From Opitutia bacterium (lineage in GTDB: Bacteria > Verrucomicrobiota > Verrucomicrobiia > Opitutales > Coraliomargaritaceae): a DNA stretch of 6,027 nt. The stretch's first letter is position 1. Every line of letters starts with the position of its first letter. The stretch is taken from positions 241 to 6,267 of the forward strand of contig DOCS01000148.1 in NCBI GenBank assembly GCA_003503355.1. The letters are read 5' to 3'. Made by a program: the position numbers and the translations under genes. The notes under the pieces were generated by a model. That model saw only the letters and a list, made by a program, of their open reading frames with translations, did no database searches and was not told the origin of the DNA. Positions 1-5,290 of the stretch are shown piece by piece.

Positions 1-98
1 TGTCGCGAAACCCGCGAAGCGGTTTCGATGTTTTGCATCGTCGTGCGGGTTGAAAAACCCTGTTGCAACTTTCAGCCGAATCGCCATCACCTTTCGCT
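1..98. other. Hairpin-rich leader or intergenic repeat upstream of ppnP
   Basis: No gene is called in this left-edge stretch. It holds several short inverted repeats in a row. Bases 6-15 pair with 19-27 (one bulged base, GAA loop). Bases 26-30 pair with 36-40 (5-base loop). Bases 47-51 pair with 56-60, closing a GAAA tetraloop. GTTGCAAC at 62-69 is a perfect 8-bp palindrome. In addition AACCCGC (9-15) is exactly complementary to GCGGGTT (45-51), which gives an alternative fold excluding the first and third hairpins. It could be a ppnP leader, the tail of an upstream transcription unit, or a dispersed palindromic repeat. Two plus-strand frames enter open from the left edge, so the end of an upstream gene is not fully excluded. 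No convincing -35/-10 pair was seen. Confidence 0.4.
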
Positions 99-419
99 AT
101 GTCTGAAACATTTGAAAACGTCACAATTGTCAAAAAAGCCAATGTCTACTTCGACGGCCAAGTCATCAGCCGCTCAGTGATCTTTGCCGACGGCACCAAG
201 AAAACCCTCGGCTTTATGCAGCCAGGCGACTATGAGTTCGGCACCGAAGCACCGGAGTTGATGGAAATTCTCGCCGGCGAAATGGACGTCAAGCTTCCGG
301 GCTCGGAAGAGTGGATCACTGTCAAGGGCGGTGAGTCGTTCAATGTCATCGGTAATTCCAAATTTGCGCTCAAGGTGAAAGCCGAGGGCGCCGATTATTG
401 CTGCTCGTATTTGAGCTAA
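99..419 (+). CDS. ppnP: Pyrimidine/purine nucleoside phosphorylase (PpnP, formerly DUF1255/YaiE)
   Basis: This is a 106-residue protein of the PpnP family, small single-domain cupins. They catalyse phosphorolysis of a broad range of nucleosides to free base and pentose-1-phosphate, in the cytoplasm, for nucleoside salvage. The whole chain aligns by eye with E. coli PpnP (94 aa). The N-terminal part around residues 15-30 ([15 protein letters not shown]) matches the family's EYF-G-V-S pattern. Next comes [12 protein letters not shown] (39-49), then the [18 protein letters not shown] block (51-68), FNVIGNSKF (81-89) and the terminal Y-C-C-S-Y-L (100-105), which corresponds to YLCRYL. A TTG at 63 opens the same frame 12 codons earlier. 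I prefer ATG 99 because the extra residues have no family counterpart and the TTG lies inside a palindrome. Neither start has a clear Shine-Dalgarno sequence. It looks monocistronic, with a terminator 30 bp after the stop. Confidence 0.9.
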   Translation: MSETFENVTIVKKANVYFDGQVISRSVIFADGTKKTLGFMQPGDYEFGTEAPELMEILAGEMDVKLPGSEEWITVKGGESFNVIGNSKFALKVKAEGADYCCSYLS

Positions 420-422
420 GTT

Positions 423-441
423 GTCGGCCTTTCAAGCCGAC
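423..441 (+). other. Short hairpin in the ppnP 3' untranslated region
   Basis: GTCGGC (423-428) pairs with GCCGAC (436-441) around a 7-base loop, starting 3 bases after the ppnP stop codon. No T-run follows, so alone it is not an intrinsic terminator. It lies just before the strong terminator at 450-477 and may protect the 3' end of the mRNA or slow the polymerase. Confidence 0.45.
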
Positions 442-449
442 CTATTTAT

Positions 450-477
450 AGGGCTCGCATGTGTGCGAGCCCTTTTT
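450..477 (+). terminator. Intrinsic terminator of ppnP
   Basis: AGGGCTCGCA (450-459) and TGCGAGCCCT (464-473) form a perfect 10-bp GC-rich stem with a 4-base TGTG loop. It runs directly into five T's (473-477). This is the classic Rho-independent layout on the plus strand, 30 bp after the ppnP stop. The minus-strand side lacks a T-run, so it should act in one direction. The rest of the convergent gap to can (478-556) shows nothing else I can support. Confidence 0.9.
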
Positions 478-556
478 ATTGGGTGCATTGTGATTTGTCG
501 CGAATGGCCTGAATCCTCAGCCCGGTGTGTTCCCGCGAATTGACGAAGAAGCACAC

Positions 557-584
557 AAAAAAGCCTGCGGTAAACGCAGGCTTT
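557..584 (-). terminator. Intrinsic terminator of can
   Basis: The 10-bp inverted repeat AAAGCCTGCG (560-569) / CGCAGGCTTT (575-584) has a 5-base loop. Read on the minus strand the hairpin runs into six T's (complement of A557-A562), a good Rho-independent terminator 73 bp beyond the can stop. A smaller inverted repeat (GACTCC 606-611 / GGAGTC 620-625) lies between the stop and this terminator. On the plus strand the stem is followed after a few bases by TCTTTTT, so weak back-up termination of ppnP read-through is possible. Confidence 0.88.
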
Positions 585-657
585 GAGTCTTTTTGTAGCA
601 TGAATGACTCCTTCTGTGCGGAGTCCGTCGAGGGCACGCGCAATGCGTCTCTGCGGC

Positions 658-1257
658 TTATTTGGGGCCAGAAATCGGCTCTGCCACAGTGTTCAGATGA
701 CCGTCTTTGAGGCCATAAATCCAGCTGTGGATCTCGACTGACTGGCCACGGTCCCAAGCGTCTTCTATCACGGTGGTGCGGCTCAGGTTTTTGGCTTGTT
801 GAACGACGTTGAGCTCGCACAGGCGATCGACGCGGGCGTCTTCATCGAGCGCTTGCAGGTTGTCCCAATGCACCTCCGCAATGTCCTCGATGTGACGAAG
901 CCAGTTGTCGACTAGGCCGTTTTTTGCCGGACTGATGGATGCGCGCACGCCGCCGCAATTGTAGTGGCCGCAGACGATGACATGTTCGACTTTGAGGGCG
1001 TCGACCGCGTATTGCAGCACCGAGAGCATATTCAGGTCTGAGTGCACCACCTGGTTGGCAATGTTGCGGTGCACGAAGAGTTCGCCGGGCTGCAGACCGG
1101 TGATTTGGTTGGCGGGTACGCGACTGTCCGCGCAGCCGATCCATAAATACTTAGGGCTTTGACCTTTCGCGAGTGTCTCAAAGAATTGTGGGTTTTCAGC
1201 GGTAATGCCGGCGGCCCATTGGCGGTTGTTTTCGATTAGATCAGGTAGGGTTTTCAT
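658..1257 (-). CDS. can: Type II beta-carbonic anhydrase
   Basis: This 199-residue cytoplasmic zinc enzyme interconverts CO2 and bicarbonate, supplying bicarbonate to biosynthetic carboxylases. It aligns without gaps to E. coli Can over most of its length. The zinc ligands C42, D44, H98 and C101 and the Asp/Arg dyad D44-R46 (motifs GCADSRVP and CGHYNCGG) fall at the same positions as in E. coli. W39, R64 and Y181, which form the non-catalytic bicarbonate pocket described in H. influenzae and E. coli type II enzymes, are all present. This predicts allosteric inhibition by bicarbonate. The C-terminus ends about 20 residues earlier than E. coli Can (220 aa), losing only the variable tail. Start: the frame stays open upstream to 1443, but that stretch overlaps the dapL 3' end and is basic, unfamiliar sequence. 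ATG 1257 gives the exact family N-terminus. No Shine-Dalgarno sequence is evident. It lies 71 bp downstream of dapL with an intrinsic terminator between. Confidence 0.95.
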   Translation of the reverse strand: MKTLPDLIENNRQWAAGITAENPQFFETLAKGQSPKYLWIGCADSRVPANQITGLQPGELFVHRNIANQVVHSDLNMLSVLQYAVDALKVEHVIVCGHYNCGGVRASISPAKNGLVDNWLRHIEDIAEVHWDNLQALDEDARVDRLCELNVVQQAKNLSRTTVIEDAWDRGQSVEIHSWIYGLKDGHLNTVAEPISGPK

Positions 1258-1275
1258 AAGGGTGCGAATTTTCAC

Positions 1276-1306
1276 AAAAAAGGCCGCCCCGATGCAAGGG
1301 CGACCT
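1276..1306 (-). terminator. Intrinsic terminator of dapL, nested in an outer inverted repeat
   Basis: On the minus strand, bases 1306-1298 (AGGTCGCCC) pair with 1289-1281 (GGGCGGCCT) around an 8-base loop. The one non-Watson-Crick position (1284 against 1303) is a G-U wobble in minus-strand RNA but a C-A mismatch on the plus strand, so the structure belongs to the minus transcript. Six T's follow (complement of 1276-1281). A second 9-bp inverted repeat, 1267-1275 with 1307-1315 (AATTTTCAC / GTGAAAATT), encloses the terminator. It lies between the dapL stop and the can start, so it probably limits read-through into can. Confidence 0.82.
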
Positions 1307-1328
1307 GTGAAAATTTCTGTTTGGGCGC

Positions 1329-2573
1329 TTAGAAGGCGAAGGTGTACTTCGCGAGGCGCTGTCCGATTTCGGCGGCGATTGTTTTTTCGGCTTCTACACC
1401 TTGTGCGGCGAAGGTTACCGAGAAGCGCACAAAGTTTCCGCAATCATCCCAAGGCACGGTGCTGATCAGCTCTTCGGTGATCAGCCATTGGCTGCAGGCT
1501 TCACCGGATTCGAATTCGGTGGTTGTGCCGTCGATCGTCGCGGACTTAGGCGCAGCGACATACAGGAAGAAGCTGCCCTTGGGCTTTTTCGCCTTGAAGC
1601 CGGCGTTGTTGAGCGCGTCGACCAGTAGATCCATGCGGCGCGAGTATTTCGCGGCGATTTCTTCGGTGATCTGCGGGTTGGCCAAGGCCACGGATGCAGC
1701 CTTTTGGATCGCGAGGAACTGGCCGGAGTCGGAGTTGTCCTTCATGTCGGCGTAAGCCTGCACGATGAGCGGGTTGCCGACCACGAAGCCGATGCGCCAG
1801 CCGGTCATGTTGTAGCTCTTCGAGAGCGAGTGCAGTTCGATCGCGACGTCTTTCGCGCCTTCGACTTGGAAGATTGAAACCGGGCTGCCTTCAAAAATGA
1901 GTGACGAGTAGGCGGCATCCTGCAAAATGATCAGGTTGTTGGCCTTGGCAAAAGCGATCGCTTTTTCGAAGAACTCGATTGTTGCCGAGGCGCCGGTCGG
2001 GTTGTTCGGGTAGTTGAGCACCATGATCTTGGCCTTGGCGACGACGTCGGCAGGCACGGCTTCGAGCTCGGGTAGGAAGTTGTTCTCTTCCTTAAGTGGC
2101 ATGTTGTAGACTTCGCCGCCGAGATATTTGGCATGGGTGCCGAGCACCGGGTAGCCGGGCACGGTCATCAGCACGTAGTCGCCCGGGTTGATAAAGCAGG
2201 CCGGGATCATCGAAAGCGCGGTCTTGGAGCCGATCGAGTGCACCACCTCAGTCGCCGGATCGATGTCGTTCACGCCGAACACCTCGGACATGTATTGAGC
2301 GGCTGCGGCTTTGAACCCGTCGCCGCCGTTGTCCGCGTAGCCGCGGTTTTCGGGCTGAGCGGCTGCGTCTTGTAGGGCTTTGACGACCACCGGGAAGGCC
2401 ATTTCGTCGGGCTCACCGACGCCCATGTCGATCAAGTCGACGTCTGGCTTGGCTTCTTTGGCAGCCTTTTTCGCGCGTTTGATTTTCTCAAACTTGTAGA
2501 TGGCAGTGGATTTGCCGTATTGATTGCCGCCGATGCGCTCGGCGAAGAGTTGTTGGATGTAGGGATCGCTCAT
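1329..2573 (-). CDS. dapL: LL-diaminopimelate aminotransferase (PLP, fold type I)
   Basis: The 414-residue protein is a class I/II PLP aminotransferase of the DapL kind. It converts L-tetrahydrodipicolinate plus glutamate directly to LL-diaminopimelate, by-passing the succinylase/acetylase steps of lysine and peptidoglycan synthesis. Landmarks are GVGEPD (51-56), YADNGG (79-84), the cofactor-contacting NYPNNPTG (187-194), D219 with Y222 (QDAAYSSL), the Schiff-base lysine K252 in SLSKSYNMTGWR with phosphate-binding R260, D-S-G-Q-F (282-286), and the carboxylate-binding arginine R383 in FVRFS. Length and order fit the family, and the N-terminal Y-K-F-x-K-I segment also resembles DapL. A different LL-DAP or aspartate/alanine-type aminotransferase activity cannot be excluded from motifs alone. 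ATG 2573 is the natural start, with no obvious Shine-Dalgarno sequence in front. It diverges from panC and is followed by a terminator and then can. Confidence 0.88.
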   Translation of the reverse strand: MSDPYIQQLFAERIGGNQYGKSTAIYKFEKIKRAKKAAKEAKPDVDLIDMGVGEPDEMAFPVVVKALQDAAAQPENRGYADNGGDGFKAAAAQYMSEVFGVNDIDPATEVVHSIGSKTALSMIPACFINPGDYVLMTVPGYPVLGTHAKYLGGEVYNMPLKEENNFLPELEAVPADVVAKAKIMVLNYPNNPTGASATIEFFEKAIAFAKANNLIILQDAAYSSLIFEGSPVSIFQVEGAKDVAIELHSLSKSYNMTGWRIGFVVGNPLIVQAYADMKDNSDSGQFLAIQKAASVALANPQITEEIAAKYSRRMDLLVDALNNAGFKAKKPKGSFFLYVAAPKSATIDGTTTEFESGEACSQWLITEELISTVPWDDCGNFVRFSVTFAAQGVEAEKTIAAEIGQRLAKYTFAF

Positions 2574-2684
2574 GATAAATCGCTGATGGTTGTCGACTGG
2601 TCGCTAAATGCAACAGCGCGCTTAAGTTCTGATTATTATTGTGAAAAACTGTAGGACAGAGGTAATCTGTGAGGAAACCTTGTT
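2574..2684. promoter_or_regulatory. Divergent promoter region between dapL and panC
   Basis: The 111-bp gap between two divergent start codons must carry promoters for both directions, unless transcription enters from elsewhere. The AT-rich core is about 2622-2648. TATTAT (2634-2639) is a fair plus-strand -10 for panC, but I find no good -35 at 16-18 bp. On the minus strand the same core offers TAATAA/AATAAT-like hexamers for dapL. Small palindromes AGCGCGCT (2615-2622) and CTTAAG (2621-2626) overlap just left of the core. An inverted repeat ACAGA/TCTGT (2656-2660 / 2666-2670) ends immediately before the panC ribosome binding site. No recognisable regulator site was identified. Confidence 0.4.
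2671..2674 (+). promoter_or_regulatory. Shine-Dalgarno sequence of panC
   Basis: GAGG, followed by AAA, lies 10 bases upstream of ATG 2685 and matches the anti-Shine-Dalgarno sequence of 16S rRNA. It is the only convincing ribosome binding site in front of any of the six genes here, and it supports the panC start. The 5-bp hairpin at 2656-2670 abuts it directly. Confidence 0.65.
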
Positions 2685-3530
2685 ATGCAAACAATTCAAT
2701 CGGTCAACGAAATGCAATCTCACGCGATCGGCCTGCGCTCCAGCGGCCGTTTGATCGGTCTCGTGCCGACGATGGGCTGCCTGCACGAAGGGCACCTTTC
2801 GTTGATCGATATTGCCAAAGAGCGTGTCGATAAGGTCATTGTTTCGATTTTTGTCAATCCCACCCAATTCGGTGCGAACGAAGATTTCGACCATTATCCT
2901 CAGGCCCTCGAGGCTGATCTGGAAAAATGCCGCGAACGTGGCGTGGACATCGTGTTCAATCCGACTGTTGAGGGCATGTACCCACAGGGTTACTCGACTT
3001 ATGTCAACGAGGAGCAGGTCAGTGCTGGGCTGTGTGGGCTGTCACGGCCGACTCATTTTCGCGGCGTGACTACCGTGTGCTTGAAGTTGTTTAATATCAC
3101 GCGTCCCGATATCGTGGTCTTCGGGCAGAAGGATGCTCAACAATGTTCGGTCATTCAGAAAATGGTCACCGACCTGAATATTCCCGCGGAGATCGTGATC
3201 GGCGAAACCAAGCGCGGTGCGGACGGTTTGGCCACTAGTTCGCGCAATCGCTACTTGACCAATTCCCAGCACGAGGAGGCACTCAGCTTGTCGAAGGCGT
3301 TGCTAATCGGGCAGCGCATGGTGCACGAAGAGGGGGTTCGCAGCGTCGACCGGGTCGTGGCTGAGATTATACATCATCTGTCTTCGGCCCATCGCTTGCG
3401 TGTGATCTACGTGCAAGTGGTGGATCGCGAGACGATGGAGCCGGCGCGCGAGATCATTCCCGGCACTCAGCTTGTGTGTGTGGCAGTTTGGGTTGATCAG
3501 ACGCGCTTAATCGATAATATCAAACTGTAA
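2685..3530 (+). CDS. panC: Pantothenate synthetase (pantoate--beta-alanine ligase)
   Basis: The 281-residue cytoplasmic enzyme joins D-pantoate and beta-alanine using ATP, through a pantoyl-adenylate intermediate, in the last step of pantothenate (CoA precursor) synthesis. Visible motifs are PTMGCLHEGH (28-37), with M30 and the HxGH histidines H34 and H37; FVNPTQFG (56-63), with pantoate-binding Q61; RPTHFRGVTTV (121-131); FGQKDAQQ (146-153), with K149 and Q153 equivalent to Lys160 and Gln164 of the M. tuberculosis enzyme; and DGLATSSRNRYL (180-191), the KMSKS-like ATP loop. The C-terminus ends in ARLIDN-type TRLIDNIKL. Length is typical (E. coli 283 aa). The residues just before the DGLA motif (GETKRGA) depart from the usual PIxRExDGLA consensus. 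GAGG 10 bases upstream supports the start. panE, which makes its pantoate substrate, lies two genes downstream. Confidence 0.96.
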   Translation: MQTIQSVNEMQSHAIGLRSSGRLIGLVPTMGCLHEGHLSLIDIAKERVDKVIVSIFVNPTQFGANEDFDHYPQALEADLEKCRERGVDIVFNPTVEGMYPQGYSTYVNEEQVSAGLCGLSRPTHFRGVTTVCLKLFNITRPDIVVFGQKDAQQCSVIQKMVTDLNIPAEIVIGETKRGADGLATSSRNRYLTNSQHEEALSLSKALLIGQRMVHEEGVRSVDRVVAEIIHHLSSAHRLRVIYVQVVDRETMEPAREIIPGTQLVCVAVWVDQTRLIDNIKL

Positions 3531-3589
3531 GTGGAGACTCCCGCGTGGTGAATTGCTCCTCCGTACTTATTCATTAGTCATTTTTTATT

Positions 3590-5215
3590 ATGTCTAAATC
3601 TTACGATGTGATCGTGGTTGGTAGTGGCATCGCCGGGTTGAGTTTCGCCCTCAAAGTTGCCGAGGCGGGCAAACGGGTGGCGATTATCACCAAGAAAAAT
3701 TCCGCGGAATCGAATACCAACTATGCGCAAGGCGGCATTGCTGCAGTGACTTCGCAGACCGACGATGTGGCGATGCATGTCGCCGATACGCTGGATGCGG
3801 GAGACGGGCTGTGCGACGAGCAGGCGGTCCGCGAGATTTTAAAAGACGGTGCAGCCAGCATCGAGGAGTTGGCGCGTCGCGGCGTGGCGTTTACTCAGTT
3901 GGACGATGGTAGCGTCTCGCTCGGCAAAGAGGGCGGGCATTCGCAGCGCCGCATTCTTCACGTCAAAGATGTAACGGGCAAGGCGATCGAGGACGCTCTG
4001 CTGCACGGCATCGCCACATCGCCGAATATTGAGACGTTTGAGCATCATTTCGCCGTCGAGCTGATTACTGCGGAAAAACTTCGCAAGCTCGGGCATCGCG
4101 TTCCTTTTGAGGGCAATCGGGTGTTGGGTTTGTATGCGCTTAACACGCATAGCGAAGCAGTGGAAACATTTACCGCTCGTTCGGTTCTCCTCGCCACAGG
4201 AGGCATTGGGCAGGTTTATCAGTACACCACGAATCCGTTTATCGCCACCGGCGACGGCATCGCGATGGCGTGTCGTGCCGGCGTAGAGGTTCGGAATATG
4301 GAGTTCATCCAGTTTCATCCCACTGCCTTTTACTCCACCGACTCGAACCGTTTTTTGATCAGCGAGGCGGTGCGCGGTGAGGGGGCGATTTTACGCAACC
4401 TGAAAGGCGAGGCGTTCATGGAGCGCTATGATGCGCGTAAGGATCTGGCGCCGCGCGATATCGTGGCTCGGGCGATTGACTCGGAAATGAAGCAATCCGG
4501 CGCGCGGCACGTGTGGCTCGATACGCGTCATATCCCGCTGAAGAAGTTGCACGCCCACTTCCCGAATATTTACAATTACTGTGCGAAAAAGGGCATCGCG
4601 CTGGAAAAAGATATGATCCCGGTGGTGCCGGCTGCGCATTATCTTTGTGGTGGCGTGAAGACCAATTTAAACGGTGAGACCTCACTGCCGGGCTTGTATG
4701 CCTGTGGAGAAGTGGCGTGCACCGGGCTGCACGGCGCCAACCGCCTGGCTAGTAATTCATTGCTCGAGGCTGTGGTCATGGCCAATCGCGGAGCTGGAGC
4801 GGTGGCCGATTATATTGCGTCCAGTCGACTGGAGCCGCTTGAGTTGCCTAACTGGGTCGATGGTGATGTGCATGATTCGGATGAGCGCGTGGTGCTGCTG
4901 CATAATTGGGACGAAGTGAAGCGTACCATGTGGGATTATGTCGGCATCGTTCGCTCGACCAAACGCTTGCAGCGTGCCCGCACCCGTCTGCAAAATTTGA
5001 ATCGTGAAATCACAGATTACTATTGGAATTTCAAAGTGGACGAGAGCTTGCTGGAGCTGCGTAACATGATTCTGGTGGCGTCGCTGGTTGTCGATTGTGC
5101 GTTGCAGCGCAAGGAAAGTCGCGGTCTACACTGCACCTTAGATTATCCTCAAAAGCAGGCAAAAATCACCAACACCTCCGTCTGTGCTGATCATGAGGAT
5201 GGCTGTCGCCCATAA
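3590..5215 (+). CDS. nadB: L-aspartate oxidase
   Basis: This is a 541-residue FAD-dependent cytoplasmic enzyme. It oxidises L-aspartate to iminoaspartate, using oxygen or fumarate as electron acceptor, as the first step of de novo NAD synthesis; NadA then condenses the product with dihydroxyacetone phosphate. It shows the dinucleotide-binding GSGIAGLSFAL (11-21), the NTNYAQGGIAAV loop (42-53), EGGHSQRRILHVKDVTG (114-130), the substrate-cap block MEFIQFHPTAF (237-247), SEAVRGEGAILRN (258-270), APRDIVARAID (287-297), and the FAD-binding CGEVACTGLHGANRLASNSLLE (372-393). H243, R289, H350 and R385 match E. coli catalytic residues His244, Arg290, His351 and Arg386. These separate it from succinate dehydrogenase flavoproteins. 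The three-helix C-terminal domain ends with ESRGLHCTLDYP (509-520), where most homologues have tyrosine instead of C515. It starts 59 bp after panC with no terminator between and no clear Shine-Dalgarno sequence. nadA and nadC are not in the window. Confidence 0.96.
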   Translation: MSKSYDVIVVGSGIAGLSFALKVAEAGKRVAIITKKNSAESNTNYAQGGIAAVTSQTDDVAMHVADTLDAGDGLCDEQAVREILKDGAASIEELARRGVAFTQLDDGSVSLGKEGGHSQRRILHVKDVTGKAIEDALLHGIATSPNIETFEHHFAVELITAEKLRKLGHRVPFEGNRVLGLYALNTHSEAVETFTARSVLLATGGIGQVYQYTTNPFIATGDGIAMACRAGVEVRNMEFIQFHPTAFYSTDSNRFLISEAVRGEGAILRNLKGEAFMERYDARKDLAPRDIVARAIDSEMKQSGARHVWLDTRHIPLKKLHAHFPNIYNYCAKKGIALEKDMIPVVPAAHYLCGGVKTNLNGETSLPGLYACGEVACTGLHGANRLASNSLLEAVVMANRGAGAVADYIASSRLEPLELPNWVDGDVHDSDERVVLLHNWDEVKRTMWDYVGIVRSTKRLQRARTRLQNLNREITDYYWNFKVDESLLELRNMILVASLVVDCALQRKESRGLHCTLDYPQKQAKITNTSVCADHEDGCRP

Positions 5216-5290
5216 ACTGTCCCGCCGAACTGTATCGGCTGGAACCTCTCTGGAAGCGGGCCTCGTATCGCACCGCAAGATCGATTATTA

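Noticed and set aside
63..98. TTG start for ppnP, 12 codons upstream of the ATG
   Set aside because: The extra residues do not match the family, no ribosome binding site precedes it, and the TTG lies in the GTTGCAAC palindrome.
478..556. Possible small gene or RNA between the two convergent terminators
   Set aside because: I see no start with a ribosome binding site, no promoter and no strong structure. A shared 9-mer with the window start (TGTCGCGAA at 1-9 and 496-504) is too short to mean much.
1258..1443. N-terminal extension of the carbonic anhydrase frame by 62 residues
   Set aside because: It overlaps the 3' end of dapL and its terminator, is arginine-rich and unlike any Can N-terminus. 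ATG 1257 reproduces the E. coli residue numbering exactly.
2639..2668. TTGTGA - 18 bp - TAATCT as the panC promoter
   Set aside because: The -10 match is poor, and transcription would begin inside or after the Shine-Dalgarno sequence at 2671.
3839..4318. 159-residue minus-strand open frame inside nadB
   Set aside because: It lies entirely opposite the conserved FAD and cap regions of nadB, with no family resemblance.
5216..5290. Terminator between nadB and panE
   Set aside because: Only a 5-bp hairpin (5224-5228 / 5235-5239) and a competing CCCGC/GCGGG pair are present, and no T-run follows.
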